The notes: generated by a model not told the origin, from the letters alone. A stretch of DNA of 64,000 bases from Pelobates cultripes (GCA_933207985.1 OW240921.1:90597027-90661026); one strand, 5' to 3'. Positions 36,387-48,128 are shown, counted from the stretch's first letter. Numbers and translations: made by a program.

Positions 36387-36483
36387 GACTAGGGACTAAT
36401 GAAAGTATTTAGAAAATTGGGCAGACTAGATGGGCCGAATGGTTCTTATCTGCCGTCACATTCTATGTTTCTATGTTTCTATC

Positions 36484-36722
36484 ACACACTGCCAATAAAC
36501 CCAGCAGAAATATCACATACAACCAATACACGCATATCACACACTGTTAATACACCAATTACAAATATCACACACAGCATACATATCACACACAGTCATC
36601 ACACCTATCACATACACAGACAACACAAACATTACATCATACATGAATGACAGGTGGGGGAGGGGGGGCGCTGTGAAGATTTTTCGCACTGGGCACCTAA
36701 AGGCCTAAATCCAGCCCTGGCT
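36484..36722. repeat. CA-rich tract with satellite-end motif, copy 3
   Basis: 36484-36630 is a degenerate ATCACACAC repeat directly after the CR1 tail. 36675-36722 carries GAAGATTTTTCGCACTGGGC, then ACCTAAAGGCCTAAATCCAGC, the motif also found at 16511 and 27640. Confidence 0.7.
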
Positions 36723-36849
36723 GTAGTTGTTCTGTTGACTATAGTGTCCCTTTAATGGGGAAACAGCATTTGAAATTTTTTTTATCTGTTATAGGTCATA
36801 TTTGAGAATCTTTTGATCTCTAGTGGCTCTGTCTGCAATAGGCTCAGAG

Positions 36850-37385
36850 GGTAATAGTGACACTCTAAGCACCAAAACAACTTTAGGTTAATTAAGTGGT
36901 TTTAGTGTACAGATTATGCTCTCCCGTCTAACTGCTGAATTCTATGTTAGGAAGGAGTTAAAATAATTCTGTTCATTCAGCCCTTGCCACAACTCTTCTG
37001 TTGCGACATACACAGCCATAGTCTCCCTTCACACTCCCTGAAATAGAGATCAAATCTTTAAACTTCCTTTTTTGCACACTGTGTTTAATTATAAGTTATT
37101 GGCTCCTTCTCTGTTAATGGGCCTGCGTAGAGCCTGCTATGTGTTACTTAAGTTTGAGTAACAGGACAGGAGAACGTCTAAAGTAAACACAGTGTGCTGT
37201 AAAATAAAAAAATACATATTGGCTGGGTAAGTCACAGCCAGGGGAGGTGTGGCTAGGGCTGCATAAACACAGTAATTTAGCTCCTTAACAGCAGAAAATG
37301 AAGCAACACTGCTGATGCATTATCTATACACCAACACCAATTAACTAAGCTAAAGCTGTTGTGATGCTTAGAATATCCTAGCTAT
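36850..37385. mobile_element. MITE variant, source-like copy of the 235-bp patch
   Basis: Left part GACACTCTAAGCACCAAAAC, right part ending TTGTGATGCTTAGAATATC, so the ends are inverted. Inside, GGGAGGTGTGGCTAGGGCTG and the block 36939-37173 align in order with the related full-length MITE at 38985-39530. The block is therefore native here. Confidence 0.65.
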
Positions 37386-38274
37386 TACACCACCCTCTTG
37401 CCAGAGGTCCCACAATTATATTGGTGAAATCCCAAATCACTGTATAGTTTGAGATTCAACTGCATGATGCATGTTCGAGAACTCTTTAAACAACGTGCTC
37501 TGTACGCATATGTTGGAGCCCCAGATAATATTAGTCTCAAAGATGAAGCTACCAATTATTTTTTGGTACACGCATTTAAAAACATGAAAGGTCGTTTGTA
37601 ATCTAAGATAATAGAAAAGATGTTTTGTTCCTGAAACATAAATTGGAAAGCTAAAGTGAATAGGGGGGATGTAGTCAGAAGCATATTGAAAGTGTTAGCT
37701 CTTTAATGAAGGAAATACCATAAAGAAGTTCAAGGGACAGCTAGATCTATTTTGGAAGACAAAGGGGATTTAAGGTAACAAGGAATAAAAAAAAAAAAAG
37801 TCCAATATTTAACACCTTCACAACCAGAATGGTCTCCAAATTATTGTAGCAGATTTTACTAGAAGTTTTCTACTGTTAAGGAAAAATGCATTCAATATAA
37901 TGCATTACATATAAGCTTGCAGTTATTCTTGCTCCTGAGCAGAGAGGGAAGGTGCTATGATTTACAACCTATCTGCTATGTGTTATAGGAGAGATCATTC
38001 ATAGCCCAAAAGGAGAAGTTAGTGTGTGTATTTTCATCTTCAGATAATTTTTTTTAAGTCAGCTAGCCTGCAAAATATATATTTTTAAATAAGTTCCCCC
38101 TTTAAATTACAAATCTGGTCACCTTGCAGTATTATAGTATTGCGATAGGCAATTTGATCTCAATGAAGTTGCGATGGGGCAGTAGTGTCCGGATGCTGTG
38201 CTAGACTGTTTTCCAATGGTTTAATCCCAAAGCCGGTCCCTCAATGCTCGACAGCTCTGCCACTTCTCTCTCTT
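37386..38274. other. Unassigned AT-rich sequence
   Basis: No gene or clear element; an A13 run lies near 37787. Confidence 0.35.
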
Positions 38275-38458
38275 TCTACGGCTGCTGAGCCAGCACCGAG
38301 GGACATCGGCGCTGGACCCAGGTAAGAGACAGAAGTGTTAGTAACCCCTTCTGCACCACGGGTGGGGAGGTGGGGGTGGGAAGGGACCCTGACTGAGGGG
38401 GAAACTATAGTGCCAGGAAAATGAGTTTGTTTTCAAGGCACTATAGTTTCCCTTTAGG
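38275..38458. mobile_element. Right half of a TTAA-type MITE
   Basis: CCGAGGGACATCGGCGCTGG, CAGGTAAGA and ACTATAGTGCCAGGAAAA, with a terminal hairpin ending TATAGTTTCCCTTTAG, match the right end of the element at 53663-54141. Confidence 0.7.
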
Positions 38459-38984
38459 TTTACTCCTGCTATAGTAATCTTTAATTTCTTGTATTTTGGG
38501 TGATAAAATAGAAGTAAGCCCTGAGTACTCTTCTTGTGAACATGTTATCTGAAGTGGATCAGGTGCCTGGAGGATTCCCTTAAATACACCATCACTTTTC
38601 TAGAATTTACACTTTTATGTAAAACATTGAAAATCACATATAACTCGCATTAACTTTTTTTTCTTATAATCCTTTTTGTTTCGATGTATTTTAAAAAGTT
38701 GGAAGCAGACACCACAATCCAGTTCAGTTAAGGCGCAGTCAAGGCATACATTGTATTGGAGAAGGAGACACCGAAACTTTGTTCCTGTTCAATGATAGAA
38801 CGAGGAAGAGCTTATGACAGTGATTGGCAGTGAGTTAAGAGAGCTCAGTTCCAGAGTACAACTGAATATAGCATTTCTACAATTAATTTTAATGAACAGA
38901 CCTCAATAACTGAATAATATTTGTTAAATATATGGAACAAAGTAAGAATATTATTAAAAGCACACTATTGTGTTAGGAATGCAT

Positions 38985-39530
38985 TAAAGGGACACTATAG
39001 GCACCAAAACAACTTTAGATTTATGTAGCAGTTTTTTGTGTATAGATCATGTACCTGCAGTCTCACTGCTCAATCCTCTGCCATTTAGGAGTTAAATCAT
39101 TTTTGTTTCTGTTACCGCAGCTCTAGCCACACCTCCCCTGGCTGTGACTGACACAGTCTGCATGAAAAAATTGTTTCATTTTCAATCAGATGTAACTTAC
39201 TTTAAAAGTTTTTATCTCCTGCTCTGCAAATTGAACTTTAATTACATACAGGAGGATCCTGCAGGGTCTAGCAAGCTATTAACAGTGCAGGAGATAAGTA
39301 TTTATAATTAAGACTGACTGTGCAATAAAGGAAGTATAAACATTAGATGACTCTTTACAAGAAGTGTTTAGTAAGGCTGTGCAAGTCACATGCACGGAGG
39401 TGTGCCTAAGTCTGTATAAACAAAGTGATTTAACTCCTAAATGGCAGAGACTTGAGCAGTTATACTGCAAGGACATCAAAACTGCTTTATTAAGCTAATA
39501 GTTGTTTTGGTAACTTTAATGTCCCTTTAA
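38985..39530. mobile_element. Full-length TTAA-type MITE (546 bp)
   Basis: Flanked by TTAA on both sides (38985-38988 and 39527-39530). The left end is TTAAAGGGACACTATAGGCACC and the right end runs ...AACTTTAATGTCCCTTTAA. TTAA duplications and TTAAAGGRR-type ends fit the T2 MITEs described in Xenopus, linked to the Kolobok superfamily. It is non-coding. Confidence 0.85.
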
Positions 39531-40269
39531 ATTTGGAATTCACTTTGACTTTTCCCTTTAGTGAATTACCCTGCATGTCTGCTTGTGTAAAAGTCAATTT
39601 AGTGACTTTTTAAAAAAAGTCTAAATATATCTCATATTAGGAGCCATGTGGTTGCTACAAGGAGTTCTCAGTTATCCGTGTAATCTACATTTTAGAACTG
39701 AAATCCATGAAATAAACAACCTATGTATTATTCAACAGCCTCCAACACAAGTTTCTGCCACAGACATGTCATTCACATAAGGCATTCTGATTTTTTTTTA
39801 AAATCTTTCATTTTGCGAGGATTCAGAGGCTCTACATAATACAGGAAACATGTAGCCAATTGATCTACACGGAACCTTTCCAAGCCTGTAGCGCTGTGTG
39901 GTTTTGTTAGAGAACACACACTCCTACTTGACCCTACAGCGACAGTATTGGAAAAAATATTGAAAGTATCAAATATCTTGCTTATAGAATAATTTTTGCT
40001 CAATTGTTCCACTTCATCAAAACATATTTTACCCCAGGATTAGAAATGACACTCATATTACTCTACCCTTATGGTATACAGAGGTTTTTAGCTTTAATTA
40101 ATATTAGTCATTTTCTACCACAGTGTCCTTTAACCGCTAAAGGGCAAATGGTAGGCAAAGCTCTTACTATTGTGATAGTGCTGACTACTTGCTGCCTCAA
40201 AGGGAGTAAGTAGAAAGTCTGCGATAATTAAAATCTCCTTGTATCTAGTTACTGGAATGCACAATTCTA

Positions 40270-40283
40270 CCACTAGATGGCAG
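40270..40283 (+). promoter_or_regulatory. CTCF-like motif
   Basis: CCACTAGATGGCAG agrees with the vertebrate CTCF core (CCASYAGRKGGCRS) at every position. It is the best of three same-orientation candidates in the window. Confidence 0.55.
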
Positions 40284-40384
40284 CATTCCATTGCTGCAGT
40301 CTAGACAAGGGTTGTCAAAGTCCTTTGTTCTGGGGGGCCAAATACTTCACTGAAATAGGTATGGAGGGCCGAATGCATAACATT

Positions 40385-40387
<3 letters not shown>

Positions 40388-40418
<31 letters not shown>
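40388..40418. repeat. (CA)n microsatellite
   Basis: About 15 uninterrupted CA units. Confidence 0.95.
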
Positions 40419-40419
<1 letters not shown>

Positions 40420-41008
40420 GCTCAAACAAGAAAAAAAGCAGGCACAAAGAGCAACATCACATAATGTCATAAATGCAATCTATTACTTTCTTACAACAAT
40501 AAAAGATGTATTTGTGTGTAGGTTTGGCATTTGGATGTAGTTGTGATCTATACTCACTTCCTCCCTGCAGGCTAAAGCTGTGAAGAGGCCCGGTAGCTAT
40601 TAAAGGGCCGGGAGAGCCCCCGATGTAAGAGCTTGTAATGTTGCTTTGCAAGTACTGGTCTGCTACAAAATGCATTCCAATCCATATGACTTAAAAAAAA
40701 ATCATCAAGGTTGATGACTTCACATAAAGTGGATTGGACGGCAGTGAGGAGCCTATATCTGCTCTGTCTGATATATGCGTTTAATTAAGATTTAAAATTA
40801 ATATAAATTAAATTTAAAATGTTTTTCTTAAATAAAAAAAAAGAGGGGGCCCTAAAACTAAATGGATAAAGGAACTCCATGGGTCTAAAAAAAACAAATA
40901 TCTTTAAGACTATTATTTTTTGACTCTATGAAAGTTTTGTTGCTGTTTTGCTTCTTTTTTTTTTTTGACCATGATGCCTTGCCTTGGCATGAGGATGTAG
41001 ATGGCATC

Positions 41009-41581
41009 TTAAAGGGACTCACCAGTGCCAGGAAAACAAACCGTTTTCCTGGCACTGCAGGTCCCCTCTCCCTCCCACCTCCCATCCCATGTTGCTGAAT
41101 GGGTTAAAAACCCTTTAGTGACTTACCTGTATCCAGCACCGATGTCCCTTGGCACTGGATCAGGGTCCGCCCACGCTCCTCCCCTGCCGACGTCATCTGA
41201 CGAGTGAGACCTATTGAGCATGTGCGGCGGGGGAGGCCTGATGCGCATGGGCGGCAATGCCGCACACGCTCATTAGGCCTCCCCATAGGAAAGCATTAAA
41301 TAATACTTTTAATGATTACCTATGGGGATTTCAGCAACTCTGGAGGTCCTCACATAGTCCAGCGTCGTTATAGCACACTTTTTGTGTTCTATGAACACGG
41401 AAGTGTCCGCTAGTGGCTGTCTGGTAGACAGCCACTAGAGGAGGACTTAACCCTGCAAGGTAAATATTGCAGTTTATAAAAACTGCAATAATTACACTTG
41501 CTGGGTTAAGGGTGGTGGGAGTTGGCACCCAGACCACTCCAATGGGCAGAAGTGGTCTGGGTGCCTGGAGTATCCCTTTAA
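41009..41581. mobile_element. Full-length TTAA-type MITE (573 bp)
   Basis: TTAA at 41009-41012 and 41578-41581. Ends TTAAAGGGACTCACCAGTGC and ...CCTGGAGTATCCCTTTAA. Near each end is a small hairpin (GCCAGGAAAAC...GTTTTCCTGGC at 41027-41056; CCAGACCACT...AGTGGTCTGG at 41529-41560). It carries a minus-strand splice-donor consensus at 41121-41129. Non-coding. Confidence 0.85.
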
Positions 41582-42999
41582 ATAAGGCAAGCAGTTATAT
41601 GCTTCTCATAAACTGTACAAGAGAAATGTACAGCTTTCAAATGGGTTTGTATAAAAAATTGTACCTAACCTTGTGGTGGCTAGAGATGTTGGGTAAGTAA
41701 GTTATTTGAATATAAATGTATTTTCTTAAAATTGTTGCTTAGCGAATAACTCTGCTAGCATTCCATTGCACATTCTTCCTTCAAAAACATTACTAGAGGT
41801 AACATGAAATTAAGAATACTATAAACTTACAATTTATGTTGTTTTTTTTCTTTCTTTGTAATATTCTTACTCTTATTTTACGTTCTCGGTACAGATTATT
41901 ATTATTTTTTTTAAATATAATAACTATTGGTAGTTGTGGATACACATTTATTTTTGTTATATTTTACATCGTTTTCAACATTTTCAAGAAAAGGTAAATA
42001 TTACCCTAAAAATTAACAGACTATGTAATAAACACGACAACAACTTTGAAGGACTGATTCGACTATCTAAATAACTCAGAGCTTTTAGACATCTGTTGTT
42101 TTTTTTTAAAATGAATAAAAATGTGATCTTGTAATCTTGTAATAAATTTCTTTTACTTATTCCAAGTTTTTGGCAAGCTTGTATTCAGCCTAAGGCTTTC
42201 CCAGCTTTCAACAATTGTCAGCTGTCATCTGTTCACCTTCTGTGTTTTTCTCTCTCTAGAGTAAATAGATTTCTGTTGATCCCTATCTCCAGGTATATAT
42301 ATATATATATATATATATACTGAGTTGGCTGGGACAAAAATTCAGCCTGGTCATTTAAAGGCAGAGCAGCGCAACAGGGACGGGGTGGGTGGGAGCGGGG
42401 TTAGAGATGGAACGCATTGTGTCATCATGAATGACACACACACACACATCACATCACCGCCTCCAGGGTAGTTCATGCTCACAGCCCTACTGAGGAGCAC
42501 TGGCATAGGGAAAATACCCTGTGTTTGTTTAGCATAGTGTAAGCAGGTTTAATGACACACTTGATCTGCTTTAGCTGGTGACTTGTCTCCCACAAGTGGA
42601 ATATCAGAGGACAAAAGAGGGACAGGGCTGGGAGAGGGTGATATGTGTGTGTGTAGGGAGGCTGCCTTTTTACGAATTTGGAAGTTGTGTGTTTAGGGAG
42701 TTTACGTGTGTGTGGTGTTGTGTGTGGTAGACTACTTGTTGTGTTGTGTATGCCTGTTTGTGGGATTTTGTGTTTGTGGGGAGGTGAGGGTAGCTGCATG
42801 TGGGGATTCTGCTTGTTGGGTTTACAGATGGGCATAGATTGCTTGATTTGTGTGGTGGGAAGCTGCTGGTGGGGTTGTGTGTCTGCAAATGGGGCTTTTA
42901 TGAGTATGGAGAGACCAGTTAGTGGTGTAGTGAGGGGTTGTAGCGTGTCTTTGTGTGTGTGGGGGGGGAGGGTTTAACCGCTGTAGTGAATGTGTAGGG
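41582..42999. other. Unassigned AT-rich sequence with microsatellites
   Basis: (AT)n at 42294-42320, a short (CA)n at 42434-42447 and a TG-rich tract at 42600-42960. Open frames in the TG-rich part are Gly/Val/Cys-rich and look like repeat artefacts. Confidence 0.4.
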
Positions 43000-44105
43000 T
43001 ACAGTGAAGGTGATTTATGGCGATTATGGTTGAAGAGAGTGGAGGCACGTTTGGAGGCACGTCAAGCAGCAACACCGCCTCATCCTCAGGAGCGAAAACC
43101 GAAGGGCGAGAATCACAAGGCAGGGAGGCTTCCCTCGGGAATTCTACCTTGACAAGCGCATGTTCTATTCCCTACTAGCCCACCTAGATTGAGGGCCACC
43201 AGGGGCTTGACCCTGTTGCTTCGCCCACACGGACGGAGTACCAACCTCCACAAGCGGCGTGACACCATCAGGGTTGTCTGTTCCCCTTCAGGGAGGGACT
43301 TGGTCTCCTTGAGCACCCGAGACCGTGAGTCAAAGATGCCAGCCCATATGCAGGCCCTGGGCGGAAGGCATGCTCTCACACTCAGCCATTACAACGCTGC
43401 CTACCATGATCTCTGCACATACAATCTGTGCTTTCCAATCCTCAGCATTGGCTGACTGTAGACCTGCAAACCTGAGCAGTACTACTGTATATATTATGCA
43501 GTTACTCACACTCCGTGAACGCAACCATGGCTCTCCTAACCTACCTTAGCTGATAGTTTTAGCTGCCATCCTTATGTTTTTATTTTATGGTTATGTTTAA
43601 TCTCTAAAATGATTTAAGTCCTTCACAATACGGTGCAGAAGTGGACAATTGAACTTAGGCCCAGTGGTATCCATAACATGAGCATTGCATGTCACCTAAA
43701 CCTTGTATCAGAGATGACCTGCAATGCTTAACCATTTGTTTCACTGCTTTAAATATGTCTTCCTTTCTAACTCTTGTCTGCCTGACAGTTTTCTCCAATA
43801 CTGGGTTTACAGCATGGTGCCTTTATAGAGCATTGTGATCCAGTGGACTCACATTTTCTATACTTGGGAAAACTCATGTCTCTTTGACTCTCACTACTAC
43901 AACCCTCGGTCTACTGTTCATTGCTTAGACATATTAGCTCTCAAGACTCTCTCATTAACATTCTTATTGATTATTCAGCTGTGCTAAAGCTTCCCCAGTA
44001 CAATCCTCTTTGATTACTCGTTGCTAGTTACCGCAATGACACATCATCAGTGTAATCTTATATTTACGACTAACCATGGAAGCATAACTTGAATATGTTG
44101 TTATA

Positions 44106-44107
<2 letters not shown>
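43000..44107 (+). other. Possible retroelement 3' region, unassigned
   Basis: 43040-43550 is more GC-rich than its surroundings and has protein-like frames such as GGFPREFYLDKRMFYSLLAHLD, broken by stops after about 45 codons. It is followed by about 550 bases of UTR-like sequence ending in an (AT)n run at 44108. This could be a 5'-truncated LINE or an old host pseudogene. I do not recognise the protein. Confidence 0.3.

Positions 44108-44141
<34 letters not shown>
44108..44141. repeat. (AT)n microsatellite
   Basis: About 17 AT units. Confidence 0.95.
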
Positions 44142-44146
<5 letters not shown>

Positions 44147-44224
44147 GTGCATGTTCTCGCATTTACCCAAAATGTTATACATGAAGATATAATTGAGGAT
44201 TGCTGTTGGGGCACCCCAAGCTTG

Positions 44225-44329
44225 TTTGTATTATTATTATGCACTGTAAAATCATAGAATGTGACGGCAGATAAGAATCATTCGGCCCGTCACATTCTAT
44301 GATTTTGCAGTGCATAATAATAATACAAA
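44225..44329. repeat. Palindrome made from a CR1 tail
   Basis: Arms 44225-44265 and 44289-44329 (41 bases, one mismatch) end in TTTGTATTATTATTATGCAC and its complement. The inner end of the left arm plus the loop is the reverse complement of the young CR1 3' tail (CATAGAATGTGACGGCAG, then ATAAGAATCATTCGGCCC). The right arm repeats only the terminal GTCACATTCTATG before mirroring the flank. Confidence 0.85.
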
Positions 44330-45569
44330 TCACAAAATAAAAAAATAAATTAATAAATAATAAAATGTACTTGCCTCTGCAAGGGGTGAATTTCTACTTG
44401 CTGAGGCTAAATTCTCAATCGCCAATGACTAGTGGCCTTTTTGAGCCCTGCATATATTATGCATTGTATATGTTATTCCATAAGATCTTTAATAACAAGA
44501 GACGATGCATAGACACGTATTTACATTGTCTAACGCTATTGCATTTTTTAAAATACATTATACATCATTTTTTGTCTTTTGCATATTATGGATTTAATCC
44601 TCAGGCATGAAACTTGAAATTATACTAAACCACTTGAGTTGCCACTTTGCTATAGATCTTCCTGAGCCAGGTTTTAAAATTGACAGCTGTTGTAAGTTGT
44701 TCATCTCTCGAAATCTTCAGCTAGTTCAGAATCTGAAAAATCCATCTCATATTTCAATACCAGATGAGATAGAGATCTTCAGGACATCTGTTTTGAAATG
44801 GCAACTCGGTAACATGTCCAGCATACCGGGAACCAATGTAGTCATTATTAACTTTGCTGCTCAATAAACAACATTTTAACTTCCGGAAGAAGAGGATTAG
44901 TTTTCCTCCCTTTAATTCTCAAAATCAAATGTGTGAGAGATATATATTCAGAGGACATTTGTAAGCGACACGGCAACCCGGCCTTGTCACTGAGGCAAGT
45001 ATCCCTTTAGCCATTATGAGAAATGGGCACATGTTAAACAATGTGTTGATCCCTTGTGCCACTTTTGGCTTATTTGCATGTTCTTTGACTAAATTGCAGA
45101 GTAACATCAAGAACTGCTTGCATTAGCTCCTCCAATCTCCTCTATCACTCTAACTTGGTCTTACCATCCTTAAATCGAAATCTTAGAGAAAAGTTTGAAA
45201 TAGTTTTAACAGTAGTAGTGGGGAAAGAGTGGTATAGATTTTTGAGTGGTTAAAAAATCCATATTAAGTATATTATATAATTGAAAAAGGCTTCGAAAGG
45301 AGAAGAAATGCATTTCATTTATATGCAAACTCCAAATGTAGAGAAATCATTTAGTGGTAAAAAGAATATTCTGAACAAGATAGAAGATAGTGCTCATACG
45401 AATTGCATAAGGGAAACAGTTGCTTGGAATGTATTCTCTGTTTAGCCAGGTTAGTGAATAAGGGATAAAAACATTTAGAACGACAGGTCCAAGATAGCTG
45501 CTTTATTACATAATTACAGATTTGAAGCTCCCAATCCTTCTTAATTCGCAATAAGTTTGCCTAGGACTA
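44330..45569. other. Unassigned AT-rich sequence
   Basis: A + frame at 44607-44867 (86 codons) has no recognised domain. No repeats are identified apart from short A/T runs near 44335-44365. Confidence 0.35.
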
Positions 45570-46155
45570 GAAACATAGAAACATAGAATGTGACGGCAGA
45601 TAAGAACCATTCGGTCCATCTAGTCTGCCCAATTTTCTAAAAACTTTCATTAGTCCCTAGTCTTATCTTATAGTTAGGATAGCCTTATGCCTATCCCACG
45701 CATGCTTAAACTCCTTTACTGTGTTAACCTCTACCACTTCAGCTGGAAGGCTATTCCATGCATCCACTACCCTCTCAGTAAAGTAATACTTCCTGATATT
45801 ATTTTTAAACCTTTGTCCCTCTAATTTAAGACTATGTCCTCTTGTTGTGGTAGTTTTTCTTCTTTTAAATATAGTCTCCTCCTTTACTGTGTTGATTCCC
45901 TTTATATATTTAAATGTTTCTATCATATCCCCCCTGTCTCGTCTTTCCTCCAAGCTATACATGTTAAGATCCTTTAACCTTTCCTGGTAAGTTTTATCCC
46001 CCAATCCATGAACCAGTTTAGTAGCCCTTCTCTGAACCCTCTCTAAGGTATCAATATCCTTCTGAAGATACGGTCTCCAGTACTGTGTACAATACTCCAA
46101 GTGAGGTCTCACCAGTGTTCTGTACAATGGCATGAGCACTTCTCTCTTTCTACCT
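45570..46155 (-). mobile_element. Young CR1 3' end, minus strand, 5'-truncated
   Basis: The minus strand encodes the last 158 codons of CR1 ORF2 (46139 to 45663), starting MLMPLYRTLVRPHLEYCTQ and ending LTIR. It differs from the copy at 35019-36386 at only about four residues. The CR1 tail follows on the left (AAACATAGAAACATAGAATG at 45570). No RT active site is included. Confidence 0.92.
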
Positions 46156-46882
46156 CACTACCAAAATACAGCATACGTTTGTGTTTTTTTTCATGTACTT
46201 TGTTGACTGAAACTGACTACGTAAAGTCTCACTACCCTTTATTTATACTCTTGTTATGATTACCAGCTTGTAGAGGAACAGATTTCCCTGCCCTAGGTCA
46301 CTAGCTACTGATATAATGCCTACAAGTTTGCTGAAAATGGAAGCTTACACCTGCTTCTGAACAGTAAAGGAAGCTTCAATAAATTATATCATTCCTACAG
46401 TCAGGGAAGGTGGAGTGACACTACACTGCTAACATTAGCTTAGAATTCCAAATATTGATAAAGATTTTTAGCAGTTTGAAATATCAGATTTAACTGTATT
46501 TATTGTATGTGGGCATAATGCTCAAATGCAGTCATTCTTTTTACATTTTCTTGCTATATTTAGTATGTTGTACCATTTTTATTTATCTATTTTGTCACAC
46601 TAATCTGAAATATTGCAGGATCAAGGACACTGAATACTGTCTAAAGCCGTTTCTCAAATACCCAAATATTTTTTAAATGTTGAATGATTCAGTTGAAAAT
46701 AAATATGGTGCAAATTAATATAATTTTTACATTTGTCTGCAAAGAAATCTATACACAAAGTTGCTGTGTTATGGTATATTTATATGCTAGTCATGCATCC
46801 CTTGCTTCAAATACATGTTTTGTCAATATTTTTTCAATCAAAAAGTACTCTGTAGTGAGTGTGCAAAAGTTCCTGATAGTAC
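46156..46882. other. Unassigned sequence
   Basis: No gene or repeat recognised. Confidence 0.35.
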
Positions 46883-47406
46883 TTAAAGGGACACTATAGT
46901 CACCAGAACAACTACCGCTTAATGTAGTTGTTCTGGTGAGTATAATCATTGCCTTCAGGCATTTAAAAGCAAACACTGCCTTTTCAGTGTTTACATTGCC
47001 CCTAGGGACACCTCCAAGTGGCCAGTCCTCAGATGGCCACTGGAGGGACTTCCTGGCTCAGTGCTGCACAGTAGTCAGCACTGCCATTCAGCGTCACCAC
47101 GCTCTGCATCGGAACGCTGAATTTACCTCATAGAGATGCATTAAGGAGGTGCTGATTGGCAAAAACAGCGTTTGGCCGCGCCCCTTGCCGATGTGAGCCA
47201 ATCCAATGCTTTCCCCATGGGAAATTCTGATGATGTCACCAAGGGGGCAGGGTCAGTGCCAGCAGACCTGCATGGCACTGGAAATAGGGTGAGTTTTTCA
47301 TGCTTTTCAGGGGGTGTGAGGGGTGGCAAGCCACCTTAATGGTGGGTTTTGCACTATAGGGTCATTAATACATGTTTGTGTTCCTGACCCTATAGTGTTC
47401 CTTTAA
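46883..47406. mobile_element. Full-length TTAA-type MITE (524 bp)
   Basis: TTAA at 46883-46886 and 47403-47406. Left end TTAAAGGGACACTATAGTCACC with a hairpin (CCAGAACAACTAC...GTAGTTGTTCTGG). Right end ...CCTGACCCTATAGTGTTCCTTTAA. The two ends are inverted but diverged. Related in reverse to the half element at 25163-25477. Confidence 0.88.
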
Positions 47407-47452
47407 AACTGAGTAGGTAATAGAATACATTTTAAGAATATCCTGAATAGTT

Positions 47453-47531
47453 TAACCCATTAAGGACCAAACTTCTGGAATAAAAGGGAATCATGACATG
47501 TCACACATGTCATGTGTCCTTAAGGGGTTAA
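47453..47531. repeat. ~80-bp palindromic MITE, copy 2
   Basis: TTAACCCATTAAGGACCAAA to GTCCTTAAGGGGTTAA; almost identical to 25088-25167. It lies 46 bases from the end of a TTAA-type MITE. Confidence 0.85.
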
Positions 47532-48128
47532 AATGCGTGCATCTTGGTGTCCAATAAACATGCAATACAAATATAGACCCATTTCAGTTGCAATCCACAC
47601 AATGTGCAGATCTAATTTTAGAGCTGGTGTGAACAATAGGGGGATATCAGGCCATTACTCATACAACATATTTTTCTTGATAAATCTGAAAGCAAATTCC
47701 AGCCTGTTTTAGTTGTAGATGCATTGATTGCAAAATCTATATATATTGTATCTCTTATAACACCACGATAAATATGTTCAAATATCATCAACATGTCCAT
47801 GTTTTTGGCACATGTGCAAGATGTGTGATGATAATAAATGACTAGTCTATTTGAGCTATTTTTTGTCACAAGTGTTTTATAATGCATATAAGTTTCCTCC
47901 TGGAGATATGTTCAAACAATTAAAGGGACAAACAGTGCTTATTTTATTGGATACCGTGCTAGCAGGCTGTAAGTGCAGTCACCTTGTATTAAGTCAAACC
48001 ATTTTTAAGCAGTCAACCAAAACTGGTGATTTACGCAGCACCTTAAGCCCTGCTTTTGCTCACCAGAATTTCTAATGCAGAGGTTCCACTCCTTATTAAC
48101 TATATCAATGTCATCCATATTTTTGTCA
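47532..48128. other. Unassigned sequence
   Basis: No gene or clear repeat. Confidence 0.35.

Larger units (their letters stand above)
28570..36482 (+). mobile_element. Young CR1 LINE, 5'-truncated, split by two later insertions
   Basis: The element can be followed through three blocks. 28570-28717 encodes KKFKKPLWYSADVAKIVKNK. 28953-29177 continues with EDKMIYKIRQKEAKQ and EKIAQSVKK. 34799-36482 encodes the RT and C-terminus. Between the blocks lie a 235-bp patch (28718-28952) and a Ty3/gypsy element (29178-34793). The 3' end is the CR1-type tail with the ATTCTATGTTTCTATG repeat at 36461-36482. The 5' end (endonuclease and ORF1) is missing, the usual result of incomplete reverse transcription. 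The frame is broken near 34995. Confidence 0.9.
39531..41008. other. Unassigned sequence with small repeats
   Basis: Includes a CTCF-like motif (40270-40283), GGGCCAAATACTTCAC with GGAGGGCCGAATG near 40335-40375 (hAT-MITE-like wording), a (CA)n run at 40388-40418 and a T-rich tract near 40955. No gene is seen. Confidence 0.4.

Noticed and set aside
28718..37173. 235-bp direct repeats read as a giant target duplication of the nested CR1/gypsy block
   Set aside because: The left copy is inside the CR1 sequence, with CR1 codons on both sides, not at its outer edge. The MITE context is present only at the right copy.
42600..42977. + strand ORF rich in Gly, Val, Cys and Trp
   Set aside because: It arises from a TG-rich degenerate tract and has no recognisable motif.
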